This document shows, piece after piece, positions 40,376 through 51,459 of a stretch of 64,000 nucleotides of DNA. The notes below the pieces were generated by a model, which saw only the letters and a program-made list of their open reading frames with translations, did no database searches and was not told where the DNA came from. The stretch is from Tritrichomonas musculus (lineage: Eukaryota; Parabasalia; Tritrichomonadida; Tritrichomonadidae). Each line of letters opens with the position of its first letter. Position 1 is the stretch's first letter. Location of the stretch: assembly GCA_039105265.1 (NCBI GenBank), contig JAPFFF010000040.1, positions 992,001 to 1,056,000 of the forward strand, in the 5' to 3' direction. A program made the position numbers and the translations under genes.

Positions 40376-41698
40376 ATGATTGAGGAAGATTGGAAGCAAG
40401 CTCTTAATACAGCTTTTGAAAAATGCCAATGGAAATCTGTATTATTTTATTGTGATAGACTACTGAAAAAAGATCCAAGTAATTTTACTACTTTGTTTTG
40501 CCGTGCGTTTGCATTTTATTGCACACAACAATTTGCTGAGTTAGAGCAATGGATGTCGGATCTTCCTGATAAAATTCAGCAAAACGAGCAGCTTTTAGTT
40601 ATAAGGTGCAAAGGTCTTCAAGCAACCAAAAACTATTCGAAAATAATTTCAATTCTTGGTGGTTATGCTGACACAATTTCATTAATTATTCCAGTATTAA
40701 CACTTGAAGAAGTGAAAAAATCTCAAAAACTTTTGATGCCAATTAGGGAGAACGCGTTATTTAATTTATCGCACACAGATTATCTTCCATCTCAAAAAGA
40801 TCAAACTAAAAGCGAAAAACAAAAGGAATTAAACGATCCGTTAAATCCAAAACGAATTGTTAAATTGATCACAACAGCGATGATGACTCAGGATCCTGAG
40901 CTACTCATGCCATTTTCATTGATGACTGACAAAACAACAGAAAATAATGCGCTAATACTTACAGCATGCGGATGCTGTAGTTTCCTCAATGATCAAGCTG
41001 AAGCGGGCGAAGCATTTTTAATTAAAGCTACAGAAGAAGACCCAGATTGTGAAATTGCCTGGCTCTGTCTTATATCATCATTTACGAGTGCAGCAGAATG
41101 GGATCAAGGCCTTTCAACTCTTCGAAAAGTTATTCGGCGTTTTCCTATGAGTATTAGTGTATCTATGTTTGCAATGAGCCTCCATCTAAAAAGTGGATCG
41201 GTTTCACTTGCTTGGCCATGGATTCATCAACTTACGGAAAACCGAAATTTTCAAATCAAAAAAGACAATTCATCTGAGGCAGCAAAAACTGAAACAAATT
41301 CGCATTGTACGCAAAATTCCCTTTCTGGTGATGATATGCTTTTTGTAATTCATGAACGAGGCGTTGCATTGTTAATGGATGGAGATGTTGCACAGGCAAC
41401 CCACGATTTTAAGGCTGTCATAGAGCAGAGTAAAGAACGTAATTTAATTGGAGCAGCATCCTTGAACTTGGGACATTGCTATAGAAAACTTGGTGATTTC
41501 GCAAATGCAATCAATTATTACGAAGATGCACTTAGCTATGGTTCAAGACCTGCTGAAGCTTTAGCATCAATTGGTTTCACATATCACTTGAAAGGTGACA
41601 AAGACGAAGCAATTTTATATTATAATAGATGCTTATCAATTGACGCCGTTCATCCTTTTGCAACTAAAATGTTAGATATTGCTGTTCAAAAAATATAA
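40376..41698 (+). CDS. APC/C subunit 6 (CDC16)-like TPR protein
   Basis: A 440-residue TPR protein. The C-terminal repeats, ASLNLGHCYRKLGDFANAI then IGFTYHLKGDKDEAILYY followed by HPFATKMLD, have the signature form of CDC16/APC6 (NLGHxYRK..., xIGFxxHLxGDxxxAIxYYxxxL). The N-terminus (ALNTAFEKCQWKSVLFYCDRLLKKDP) matches the opening helices of the same family. APC6 is a scaffold subunit of the anaphase-promoting complex, the ubiquitin ligase that drives mitotic exit. At 440 residues it is shorter than animal or yeast CDC16 (~620-840); the middle insertion is reduced. The alternative is another TPR subunit of the APC/C such as CDC23. Confidence 0.65.
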   Translation: MIEEDWKQALNTAFEKCQWKSVLFYCDRLLKKDPSNFTTLFCRAFAFYCTQQFAELEQWMSDLPDKIQQNEQLLVIRCKGLQATKNYSKIISILGGYADTISLIIPVLTLEEVKKSQKLLMPIRENALFNLSHTDYLPSQKDQTKSEKQKELNDPLNPKRIVKLITTAMMTQDPELLMPFSLMTDKTTENNALILTACGCCSFLNDQAEAGEAFLIKATEEDPDCEIAWLCLISSFTSAAEWDQGLSTLRKVIRRFPMSISVSMFAMSLHLKSGSVSLAWPWIHQLTENRNFQIKKDNSSEAAKTETNSHCTQNSLSGDDMLFVIHERGVALLMDGDVAQATHDFKAVIEQSKERNLIGAASLNLGHCYRKLGDFANAINYYEDALSYGSRPAEALASIGFTYHLKGDKDEAILYYNRCLSIDAVHPFATKMLDIAVQKI

Positions 41699-42786
41699 GT
41701 CATATTTGTTATATATATAAGTAAATATTATTTTCATCAATTTTTTTCTCACAAAGTTATTTTAAAATGCTTATAATTTGTTTTGTGGTCATAGCATTTC
41801 TTCAAGCATTATCTATTTTTTTTTTTTTTTTTTCTCCTAAGCTTTTAAAGAGTAGCTGCAACAAATTCAAAACATGATCGTATTTTTTTTTGAAGTGTGA
41901 TATGAAAATTCTATTTTTTTCTAAAATTTTTATCAGTTGTATTTATTATTTCGGAAAGCAAATAATAAAATATATGTTGCAATGAGTTGTTTATTGATAT
42001 TTAATGTAGTGCATGCTAAATAATTATAAATTGTAAACTTTTTTGTTGGTTATTAGCATTTTTTTTAATTAAAAGCAAGGTTCCAATGAAAGGATCCTTT
42101 TTATAATAGACTGAAAAATAGTTTAATATATGTAAAAATGATTAATCATGATATTAATTCAAATTTTATAGATAATTATAATATGAATTTGGATTGATTA
42201 TTTTTGGATTTCTTTAGGTTTAAAGCTGGATTCATGAAATAGTTAAGAACTTGCAGATTCACTAGGTTGGAAATCTTTCATTTAATAATTCAAATCGAAT
42301 TCAAATAGATAATTAAAAAGAAAGAATTTTAGGTTTTGTTTTGTTACAAAATTTTTCACATTTTTTCATGAATAAAATTAAAATTATGCTTAACGCGACC
42401 AAGGAATTATTCTCATATATTTGATATTTATTTATTTATAATTAATTTTATATTTTTACCAAATAAAGGATGACCGCATGCACATTTTTAGCATCGTGAA
42501 TTTATACATTTTCACCAGGAATTTTAATCTTTTATTTAAAAAGTGCAAACGCTCAACATAAAGTTTTATATTATATTATTAAAAAATCATAAAACCTTCT
42601 TACCAATGAGAAAAATCAATTTGACAGTCTACTCTGCTTTTAACTAAGTTTTAAAATGCAATTTGAAATAATAACGATCTATATCTTCTTAAAAAGTTTA
42701 TATTCCTAAACTAAACGGTTTCTATATAAAACGCCACTTTTTAAACCAATTATAATCGTGCTCTTCAAGTTTTAGTGAATTAATAA
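41699..42786. other. 1.1-kb AT-rich spacer
   Basis: No gene is seen. A short T run lies near 41817-41833. TCAAGTTTT about 20 nt before the next ATG may be its Inr. Confidence 0.5.
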
Positions 42787-44682
42787 ATGGAAGTGGTTCT
42801 TGATCGTGAAAATGAATTCTTATGGAGTAACAATACATATGAATTTCTTTCATCAAAACTTAATACATCAATCGAAACAATCAACCTTGCAACTGACCAC
42901 ATAGAAGTTGATAGTGTAAAATTAATTGAGTCCATGCTTAAGAATCCATCAAGTAATCTAATTGAATTAAATTTTGACCAGTGTAGACTACGAGAAGAAT
43001 CAACAAAAATTTTGATTAAAGCTTTATCCGCCTCAAAAATTTTATATCTTTCTTTAAATCGAAACGTAATTACCGACAGCATTTGTAATGAAATTGCGCA
43101 ATATTTAAGTCAAGATCCTCCTTTAGAATATCTTTCACTTGCTTCATGTAACATATCTGCTGAAGGATGCTGCATAATAGCAAAAGCTCTTCCAATGGCC
43201 AAGCAACTCAAAACATTTATTATAAATTCAAATTGTATATTCGACAAAGGATGCGAAGCAATTGCTGAAAACATTAAAAATACAAATATAAATGAGCTAT
43301 CTGTTAGTGATAATCAAATTTGGATTGGAGGAACGAGCGCGCTTTTGAAAGCATTGACTTCTTTTCCAAGTATAAAAGCTCTTGATTTATCATTTAATAT
43401 TATCGATTTAGCATTACTAGCACAATGCATTAAAGAAACTCCAAATCTCGAATATTTATCAATTTCTGGATGCAAAGTTAACGAAAGCCAAGTTCTCTTG
43501 TTTCTTGAAGAGCTTGGGAAAACTCAGTTATCATCATTTATAATAGAAGGATTAAATTTTAATCAGCTACCAATTTCATGGCCTCATTCTCAAGATGTAT
43601 TATGGTCATCTAAAACATATTTTGAAGTGCTCCATAAATCGATAAGATATTCTCAGAATTTAATTGATCTCAGACTTGGTTTTATAGACATCAAACAAAT
43701 TTATTCACTTTATAATCTTTATCAAACAAATGTTATCACAAGACCCATCACAGTTTCAATTTCAGATTTTGGAAGGACACACAATAATTGGGTTTTATCT
43801 TTTCCAGATTTCACACTCGAAGCTCCATCACCAATTTTTAAATGGGGTTCTCGAATATTTACTGATGAGGCCCATCTTTTTAGTTCTCTTTTTAAAAAAT
43901 CCACATTTAATGGCCAACCTTTAGATACGCTTGATATCAGCAATACTAACATTACAGATGACATACTTCAGAAACTTCTTGTTGGTTTTGATAATGTCCA
44001 TCTTAAACTTTTTGATTTGAGTATGAATGATATTACAGATACATCAGTGGAAACAATTACTCCGTTTTTTGAGCATTCAAGGGTTGAACAGCTATTTTTG
44101 AATGATACTCATTTAACGGAATTTGGTTTTCAACGATTCTTCAGATATTTTGTTAAAAATCGTCCTACAGAAATTCCAAAAGTATTGAAATTTTCTTTTT
44201 CATTGTCAGATTCAAATAATAATAATAATAACAGTAGTGAAAATAATAATGAAAGTGAACTTCACTTTCATCAGTTTTTCAATGAATTGGCCGATCTCAT
44301 TCAAATTGATGCTCCTATAAAAGAAATTGAAATTAATGGAAATGTCACGCCTAAAGATATGATTCCGATCTTTTCAAACCTTTCTAAGAATAGTCATTTG
44401 AAGAAGATTGTTATACCTTTTATTCCAGCCAAATATAAGTCATCTGATTATGATATTGAGAATGATATTCAAGAATGCTACAATGAGTTGATAGACGCTC
44501 TATCTCACGCTTTAATTGATGAAGATTCACAATGCGTCCTAGAAGAGTTGGAATATCCTCTTTTAACGACAGTTTTCTTGTTTAGTGATGACATACTTGA
44601 TCTTTGGGGAAAAATTGAAACTCAAATCGCCAAAAATAAGGAAAACAATGACGTTGAAGAAGAAGAAACAAATGATGAATAA
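42787..44682 (+). CDS. Leucine-rich repeat protein (ribonuclease-inhibitor type)
   Basis: A 631-residue protein with tandem 28-29-residue LRRs of the RI/RNI type from ~40 to ~240 (LYLSLNRNVITDSICNEIAQYL, EYLSLASCNISAEGCCIIAKAL, NELSVSDNQIWIGGTSALLKAL) and again at ~370-450 (DTLDISNTNITDDILQKLL, LKLFDLSMNDITDTSVETI). A non-repeat stretch separates the blocks. An Asn/Ser spacer (~475-495) and an acidic C-terminus (NDVEEEETNDE) complete it. There is no signal peptide or membrane segment, so it differs from the BspA-like surface LRRs and is probably a cytosolic scaffold of RanGAP/CARMIL type. The partner is unknown. Confidence 0.75.
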   Translation: MEVVLDRENEFLWSNNTYEFLSSKLNTSIETINLATDHIEVDSVKLIESMLKNPSSNLIELNFDQCRLREESTKILIKALSASKILYLSLNRNVITDSICNEIAQYLSQDPPLEYLSLASCNISAEGCCIIAKALPMAKQLKTFIINSNCIFDKGCEAIAENIKNTNINELSVSDNQIWIGGTSALLKALTSFPSIKALDLSFNIIDLALLAQCIKETPNLEYLSISGCKVNESQVLLFLEELGKTQLSSFIIEGLNFNQLPISWPHSQDVLWSSKTYFEVLHKSIRYSQNLIDLRLGFIDIKQIYSLYNLYQTNVITRPITVSISDFGRTHNNWVLSFPDFTLEAPSPIFKWGSRIFTDEAHLFSSLFKKSTFNGQPLDTLDISNTNITDDILQKLLVGFDNVHLKLFDLSMNDITDTSVETITPFFEHSRVEQLFLNDTHLTEFGFQRFFRYFVKNRPTEIPKVLKFSFSLSDSNNNNNNSSENNNESELHFHQFFNELADLIQIDAPIKEIEINGNVTPKDMIPIFSNLSKNSHLKKIVIPFIPAKYKSSDYDIENDIQECYNELIDALSHALIDEDSQCVLEELEYPLLTTVFLFSDDILDLWGKIETQIAKNKENNDVEEEETNDE

Positions 44683-45478
44683 TTTATTTATATATTTTAT
44701 TTATATATTTATTAAAAATGTGTTAAATTTTTTTTATTGAAATTCAACTTTTTCTATGCAATTCAAAAAGTTTTTTTTTATTGAAAGAACATGTCACAAA
44801 ATCTTTTCTTGATTACATGAACATTTAGATATGCTGATTATGTTTCTTTTTAATTAAAATTGCCACAATTTCTGAACGGTTGTTATCAAATTAAAACAAA
44901 CCATTAAAAATTTGAATGCTTTCTTTCAATATTGAGAGCACAAGTGTTAGTTAATTAGTTTTAGTATAAGCAATTTGCCTAATATTATTAGTTTAACTTC
45001 TTTAAACATCCTGATAAAGATTTTATTTTACAAGAATCTTGTAAATGTTTAATTACTGTCTTTCGTATGATTTATTTTACAAACGCAAGATTTAATATTT
45101 AGAACAAATGCCAAGTCTATCTTTGGCATTAATTTAAGTAAATAATTCAATTTAATTCAATTTTTCGATTGATTGAAACAATTCAAAAAAACAATATTTA
45201 TTGCTTTCAATGATTCATTTAAGATAATTATCTTATTTATAAATTGTTTTTAAAATGAAGTATTGTTAATGACTCTTATTTGAGGAATATTGAACTCCTT
45301 AATGGCCAAATGCTAGCATAAACAGAAATCAAAATAAAAATATTCATGATTAGTCATGCAATGCTAGATATATGAATGATTTCAAAAAAAGGAAATTATA
45401 TGATGATTTATATCCGAGAAACAATTTTATTTCAGTTTTTATCTTCAAATATGCATAAAAACTGCTTTTTTTTAAACA
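44683..45478. other. AT-rich spacer
   Basis: No gene is seen. Simple sequence up to the left end of a MITE. Confidence 0.5.
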
Positions 45479-45951
45479 GACTTGTTATTTTGAGAATCGA
45501 TATCAAAAACGTCACTTTTTTCATCTGATACTCGATTATCAGTTTAAAAATCTGATATCGAGATTATAGATTATCAAGATATCAGATATGAAATGTGATA
45601 TGAAAATAATTGAAAGCTTGATATCAATTACCGAGATCTCGAGATCTCAAACAGATTTTTCTTTTTTTATAATTGGTATTTGTGATTTTATAATATTTAA
45701 AAATAAATAATATAATGCATTGATGTTTATTTAAAGATTAAATCAAAAAATACATTCTTTTTTTATGAAATATTTGAGATTAAAATACGATCATATATTT
45801 ATCAAAAAGTTTAATTGAAAATTCTGATATCAAAAGCTGAGAAAAAAAAGTCTCTATCTCTGAAATTGATCTCGAGAATCTGTGCATATTTATGTATCGA
45901 TATCAAAAAGTCAATCATTTATCGATCTCGAGAATCGGAGAATAACATTTC
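45479..45951. mobile_element. Palindrome-rich MITE, copy 1 (~473 bp)
   Basis: Related over its whole length to the reverse complement of 57950-58425. The ends are imperfect inverted repeats (GACTTGTTATTTTGAGAATCG and, inverted, GAAATGTTATTCTCCGATTC). The interior is packed with GATATC, CTCGAG and GAGATCTCGAGATCTC palindromes (the last at about 45644). There is no coding frame. The target duplication is unclear because of flanking A/T runs. A poly(A) tract follows at about 45957-45980. Confidence 0.7.
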
Positions 45952-46403
45952 TATTTAAAAAAAAAAAAAAAAAAAAAAAAAACTTTGATATATTTTATAA
46001 AGACTTGAATGTACTATGAATCATTGTTCATGATTGATAATAATTTAAAAATTGATCAATTCCAGCTTTTGAATAAAGTATACAAATGTTAAATTGATTA
46101 AAAACTTGAATGCTTTTTTGAAAATTAGTGACTCTCAAATTGAGAGTGAAATGAAATGAAGTTTGACTATAATTATAAATTTTACATCAAAAGCAATTAA
46201 AGATAATATCAGCTAACTTATACGGTATCTTATTAATATCTCATTAAAAAATCTACGAATGATATGATTGGAAATAAAAATTGAAAATTGAATGTGAAAT
46301 GATCGTTTTATTCGGTGTATAGAAAATATCAAAAATTTAATCTTTTCATTTAACTAAATTTTAATTTATAACTTCATTTTTATTTATTGAGAATTAAAAA
46401 CAA
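45952..46403. other. Upstream region of the ABC transporter gene
   Basis: AT-rich with a ~24-base poly(A). TCATTTTTATT at about 46374 lies 30 nt before the ATG and may be the Inr. TTGAGAGTGAAATGAAATGAAG and similar short repeats near 46140 are the only other structure. Confidence 0.45.
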
Positions 46404-48194
46404 ATGGATTATGCATGTTCAAGTGTATTTCGTGAAACAGGATCAATTGGAGAAAATATCAAAGTGCATGGAAATGAATTTTTCCGGATTCTTCATTTTT
46501 ATAAACAAAAAGCAGTTTTTGTGCTTGTATTATTGGTTACAATAGTATCAGGCATCTTACCAATGCTAATGATGATAATACTTGGAGATGCATTTGATGC
46601 ATCAATGGGAAACGATTTTCTTGGGACATTTACAAAAGGGTTGCTTAAAGTAGCATATATGAATATTGCAATGATAGTTCTTTTAGCTCTTGCTTTTAGT
46701 TTACGAGGTTTTGCTGATAAATCATTTGTAAAAAATTTGAGAGATAAAATATTTTCTAATATAATGGAGCAAGATATTTCTTATTTTGATGAAACATCAT
46801 CAGGAATGTTGATGGCACGATTATCGGAAGATGTTACATTTGTTTTAAATACATATGTTGAAAAATTATTAACAGCTGTACAATATATTGTACAGATCAT
46901 TGGTGGTATCATCATAGGATTCATTTATAGCTGGAGAATAACGGTTATATGCGCATTAATTGTCCCAATATGCCTTATTTTATATTACGTGGGTGAATAT
47001 TTTGTATCTAAAAAATGGCTAGAATTTAGAGATTCGTCTGCTTATTTGTCAGGAAAAGCAGAAGAAGTTTTAACAGGATTCCGAACGGTCAAATCATTCG
47101 ATAATGAACTATATGAATATGAAGAATATTCAAAGGGATTGGATGATGTTCATAAAATTGTTGTAAAAACTGCAAAAATTCATGCAATCAAGAATTCGTT
47201 ATTATTCTTCTTTGTATGGGGCATTAATGTTCCTTTGTTTTATTATGGATCTTATTTATCACTTAAAAAGCCACAGTATGGAGTAACTCCAGGTGATATT
47301 GTAATAATGTCGGGTATTTTTAGTAATATTGGAATTGCAGCTGCAATGTGCACAACATTAATAGATGATATGCGAAAAGCTGGAATATCAGCAGCTAAAT
47401 TGCTAATGGTGATTGATAAAAAACCTAAAATAAAACGAGATGAAGGTGAAGATTTGAATGGTTTACACATAAAAGGGAAAATTGAATTTAAAGATGTATC
47501 ATTTAAATATCAAACAAGAGATGATTATGCAGTAGAACATTTATCATTTACAGTCAACCCAGGAGAAACAGTTGCACTTGTTGGTGAAAGTGGATGTGGC
47601 AAATCAACAACTCTTCAATTACTTCAAAGATTTTATGAAATAGATCAAGGAGGAATCTTTCTAGATGATGTTAATATTAAGCAGTATTCACCATATTCAA
47701 TTAGAAATCATATTTCAATTGTATCTCAAACTCCAGTGCTATTTTCAATGTCTGTGCTTGACAACATTCGATACGGAAAGCCTGATTCCCAAGAAGCAGA
47801 AGTTGTTGAAGCTGCACAAATTGGAAATGCTCATAATTTCATAATGGAATTACCAAACGGTTATGATACAGAAGTGCAGCAAATGAGCTTAAGTGGCGGT
47901 CAAAAGCAACGAATTTGTATTTCAAGATCAATTTTAACGAAATCTCCAATTCTATTATTAGATGAAGCTACTGCTGCATTGGATACAGAAAGCGAGCAAT
48001 TGGTTCAACAGTCTTTAGAGAGATATCGTCATGGAAAAACGGCAATAATCGTTGCTCATCGTTTGGCGACAGTTCGAAATGCTGATCGAATTCTTGTTTT
48101 TCAAAATGGCCGTATTGTAGAAGAAGGAACGCATGATAATCTTCTTGAACAAAGTGGAATTTATTCTAATCTTGTTAAATATCAATTACAATAA
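46404..48194 (+). CDS. ABC half-transporter, subfamily B type (TMD-NBD)
   Basis: A 596-residue protein with one exporter-type membrane domain of six helices (~38-330) followed by one nucleotide-binding domain. Walker A GESGCGKST lies at ~394-402, the signature LSGGQKQR at ~495-502, Walker B ILLLDEATAALD at ~515-526 and the H-loop His in IVAHRLATV. All catalytic parts look intact. Length and order match ABCB half-transporters (TAP/MDL/ATM type) that work as dimers to export peptides, lipids or drugs. No clear N-terminal targeting peptide is seen; organelle or plasma membrane placement is undetermined. The gene is convergent with the pyrophosphatase gene, ~120 bp away. Confidence 0.9.
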   Translation: MDYACSSVFRETGSIGENIKVHGNEFFRILHFYKQKAVFVLVLLVTIVSGILPMLMMIILGDAFDASMGNDFLGTFTKGLLKVAYMNIAMIVLLALAFSLRGFADKSFVKNLRDKIFSNIMEQDISYFDETSSGMLMARLSEDVTFVLNTYVEKLLTAVQYIVQIIGGIIIGFIYSWRITVICALIVPICLILYYVGEYFVSKKWLEFRDSSAYLSGKAEEVLTGFRTVKSFDNELYEYEEYSKGLDDVHKIVVKTAKIHAIKNSLLFFFVWGINVPLFYYGSYLSLKKPQYGVTPGDIVIMSGIFSNIGIAAAMCTTLIDDMRKAGISAAKLLMVIDKKPKIKRDEGEDLNGLHIKGKIEFKDVSFKYQTRDDYAVEHLSFTVNPGETVALVGESGCGKSTTLQLLQRFYEIDQGGIFLDDVNIKQYSPYSIRNHISIVSQTPVLFSMSVLDNIRYGKPDSQEAEVVEAAQIGNAHNFIMELPNGYDTEVQQMSLSGGQKQRICISRSILTKSPILLLDEATAALDTESEQLVQQSLERYRHGKTAIIVAHRLATVRNADRILVFQNGRIVEEGTHDNLLEQSGIYSNLVKYQLQ

Positions 48195-48313
48195 AAAATA
48201 ATGAAAAATAATTTAGTATTTTTTTTTTTTTTGATAGTTGTAAAAAAGAGCATAAGGTAATTGGAGAAAGTAAGATTTTTAATTAATGTATTTCAAACTA
48301 CTATTTAATTTAG

Positions 48314-49963
48314 CTATTCATTTGACAAAGTACGAATGACTTCAGGAAGAATTTGAATCTTTCTTGACAAAACGCCCGGACAGAAGTATTGATTATCAGA
48401 CATTTTCTTATATGATAAAAACTTTTCTTTCTCTGGGAAAGATGTGCATAGCATAACAGAATCTTCTAAAATGATGTTAGTAATAACAATCATTGCCCAT
48501 TTGAGATTGTGTTCTTTCTTTAAACCTTCAAGAACTTCAAGCCATTGAGGTTTAACCTTTTCTATACCTAAGAACTGTGTAACTTCGCATTGGCCTATAC
48601 CAAATTTGACACCACATTCTTCGAATGTCTTGAAATCTGCTTTAATAAGCTTTGAGGCGTCCTGTGTAGTAATAGATGCACCACCACTGAACATGGTTTG
48701 ACCGAATTCCTTGACTGATTGAATTCCAGCGATTTCGGCTAATTTGTTAACAATTTCTCTATCTTTATCTGTTGTTGTTGGACTCTTCAAAATAACAGTA
48801 TCATTGATAATACCTGAAAGAAGGACAAGAGCGGTTTCTTTATCAACTTCAACGTGATGCTTGAGATATTGACCATAAACGAGAGAACAAGTACTTCCAA
48901 CGGGTTCAATATCCAAAAAGATTGGCTTTGATGTTTTTTCAGCTGCAAGACGGTGGTGATCAATAATTTCAACAATTTCTGCATCTTCAAGTCCGGGGAT
49001 ACCTTGATTTAGTTCGTTGTGATCCAGCATAATTACCTTCTTCCTAGGTCTAACAAGGAAAGTTGAACGACGAATAATTCCTTGGAACTTGCCGTTTTCA
49101 TCAACAACAGGAAGAGCACGGAAGTTCATCTTTGAGAGAAGTTCTTTTACATCGTCAAAGTAGCTGTTTGGACTAATAATTGGTGGGCGTTGGTCAGTTA
49201 ATACAAATTGAATTGGAACAGACATCTTGAGCATTTGTAAAGTTTTATCTGAGTCTTCTTCAGTTACAAAAATGGTTCCATTGTAATTGCTGATATCTGC
49301 ACTAATCTGTTCATTTTCAGAAATGCCAACAATAACTATTGCTGGACAGTTCAATCTGATGGCAAGTTCAAGATGCTTTTGACGGTTTCCACAGAGAACA
49401 ATTGGCATTGGACCTTTGAGATGTGTCATAAAACTTTCATATTTTTCATATTTCATGATTCCAAGTGCAATTGTTGTTTTGAATTCTGTTTCAAGTCCTT
49501 TCTTAATATATCTTCCTTGTAAAAGTCTTCCAATGTTGCCAACATTAAACAATAGGATTGGGTGAGTATGTGAATTTATTTCCAAGAAGAATGTTGTAAT
49601 ATCATCGACAGGAAGTAATGTTTCATATTTATCCCCATTGAATATTGGAACAACTGGAGCTTTCTTATTTTGGAAATATTGGCAAAGAGAATGAATAGGA
49701 TCTTTAACATCTAGCACATCATCGTATTTTTTGATAACATCAGAAATCCTTGGTCTAATGTTTTGAACATACATTGGTGCCTCAATATTCAATCTTGAAA
49801 ATTGTGCTTTTGTGATATCGTTCATATGTCCTCTAATTGGGACATATTCATGGTTAGGATCGATTTTATTCTTCAAGCGAGAGTAAGCCCATGCTGAGCA
49901 GCAAGAATCCATGTCAGGATTTCGATGTCCAGTAACGAATATCTTTTCTTTCTTTTGGGTCAT
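48314..49963 (-). CDS. Family II inorganic pyrophosphatase with CBS-domain regulatory insert
   Basis: A 549-residue DHH-family enzyme that hydrolyses pyrophosphate to phosphate with Mn/Co. Metal and catalytic motifs are seen: GHRNPDMDS (12-20, with His13, Asp17 and Asp19), MLDHNELNQG, IIDHHRLA, SGIINDTVILKSPT and C-terminal SRKIQILPEV (the SRKKQ-type substrate-binding motif). Between the first and second motifs lies ~250 residues of insert: CBS-like segments (ISDVIKKYDDVLDVKDPIHS... and VLTDQRPPIISPNSYFDDVKELL) flanking a DRTGG-like region, as in adenine-nucleotide-regulated CBS-PPases of Clostridia. This type is rare in eukaryotes, suggesting bacterial origin by transfer. It is cytosolic (no targeting peptide). 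TCACTTTTT lies 8-16 nt upstream. Confidence 0.9.
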   Translation of the reverse strand: MTQKKEKIFVTGHRNPDMDSCCSAWAYSRLKNKIDPNHEYVPIRGHMNDITKAQFSRLNIEAPMYVQNIRPRISDVIKKYDDVLDVKDPIHSLCQYFQNKKAPVVPIFNGDKYETLLPVDDITTFFLEINSHTHPILLFNVGNIGRLLQGRYIKKGLETEFKTTIALGIMKYEKYESFMTHLKGPMPIVLCGNRQKHLELAIRLNCPAIVIVGISENEQISADISNYNGTIFVTEEDSDKTLQMLKMSVPIQFVLTDQRPPIISPNSYFDDVKELLSKMNFRALPVVDENGKFQGIIRRSTFLVRPRKKVIMLDHNELNQGIPGLEDAEIVEIIDHHRLAAEKTSKPIFLDIEPVGSTCSLVYGQYLKHHVEVDKETALVLLSGIINDTVILKSPTTTDKDREIVNKLAEIAGIQSVKEFGQTMFSGGASITTQDASKLIKADFKTFEECGVKFGIGQCEVTQFLGIEKVKPQWLEVLEGLKKEHNLKWAMIVITNIILEDSVMLCTSFPEKEKFLSYKKMSDNQYFCPGVLSRKIQILPEVIRTLSNE

Positions 49964-49970
49964 TTAAACA

Positions 49971-49979
49971 AAAAAGTGA
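49971..49979 (-). promoter_or_regulatory. Candidate Inr for the pyrophosphatase gene
   Basis: TCACTTTTT on the minus strand, with its A ~15 nt before the ATG; one of the best Inr matches in the window. Confidence 0.5.
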
Positions 49980-51459
49980 AATCGGTTTTAGAAAACGCTA
50001 GGTTATAAAAATTTTTATATATTGAAAATTTTGAAACAACCTTCACAATTTTCAATTCATTAAAAAAGGGTGGGTGTCATTTTTTCCATGTGATCTTATT
50101 GCGGTAAATATGATGAAATATGAAAATCAACTATGAGATTTCTCATTTACAAATATTATAATTTTTATTGTTAAAAAAAAAAATAATAGTCAATCAGAAA
50201 ATATTTTATTTTAAAAGAAAATTATTATTCATTTTGGAGCATAGAAGGAAATATTCAAAGGTTAAATATAAATTATAACAATTAGAGATTTTAATATTTA
50301 TCAAAATCCTATAATTACATTTTTTTATTCATTTTATTTTTTAAGAAATTTGATGGAAATATTAAATGAAACTTTTTCTTAAAGATAAAATGAATAAAAT
50401 TTTGATAATTATAAGAAATTTCACAAGTTAATCTCAATTGAGATAAAATTTTTGTTTCAAAAGGTTAAACTTTTTTTTACCACAATTTTTGATAAAAATA
50501 CAGTTTTCTTATAGTATTAATATTGTTCTCGTTTAATTTCGTATATATAATATTTAAATAACTTAAAATATATTATATTTAGTTTATGTAGAGTAATTGG
50601 ATATTTTTAGTGATATAAAATAGTTTTTTTAAAAGTGATTTGATTTCACTTTCATATAATAATTTGAAAGGAGCAAATAATTTGCATTAAATTGTTTTAT
50701 TATTTTTTACAAAAAAATCAAAAATACTAGAAATATAATTAATATATGAATTAATAAGGAAATATTATATGTGATAATTTATATTTAAAAAGTTGCATCG
50801 CTCAACAATTATTTTTTACTTCACGATTGGTAGATTTTTATTTCCTCCAAATATTTGGATAATATAATTATTCAGTTTGAAATTAAAATTTGCATCATTT
50901 TTTTTAGAAATTATAAACGTAAATGTGCTCTAATTTTTTGATGAGTTCTACTTTTTTGAGTTAATCGTATTTTTTACCCCACTTTTTAAAAACTTTTAAA
51001 CTTTTTGAATGTTTTTTTACATTTTTTATTAATATTTTTTTAAATATTGCATAAATATATAGTTCAAATAGCTTCCCGATTCATCCAGTTATTCAAGGAA
51101 CCTGATTCGGTTTCGCGCAACCCCGTGGTGATCACTGGTGTGTATATTCCTGAAAAATTATGTAAAAATAAAAAAATAATATATCAAAAAAAGCAAATAG
51201 TTTTAATTTTAAAGAAAAATTTTTATTTACGATTTTTTTGGTTAATTTTCTTAACAGAGTAAGTTAAATTTCACCTTAAGATGGCGGTTTTTGCTTTCCA
51301 TGAGTAGCTACTCATTGATAGAAAAACTATTCAAAAAGTAGCGTAGAAAAAAACGATTGTCCTTCTTTTTTGATAGAAAAGTCAAATTTTGAATAGATGA
51401 TAATTTGATAGTAAAAAATATAATTTACTCACATATAACAAACAAATAATATATAAATT
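49980..51459. other. 1.5-kb spacer with one GC-richer patch
   Basis: Mostly AT-rich. The stretch around 51075-51150 (CGGTTTCGCGCAACCCCGTG and flanks) is clearly GC-richer than the rest. It has no tRNA-like arms or open frame that I can support, so it may be a relic of other DNA. Confidence 0.45.

Noticed and set aside
51075-51150. Possible tRNA in a GC-richer patch
   Set aside because: No acceptor stem pairing, T-loop GGTTCGAATCC-type pattern or anticodon arm could be arranged.
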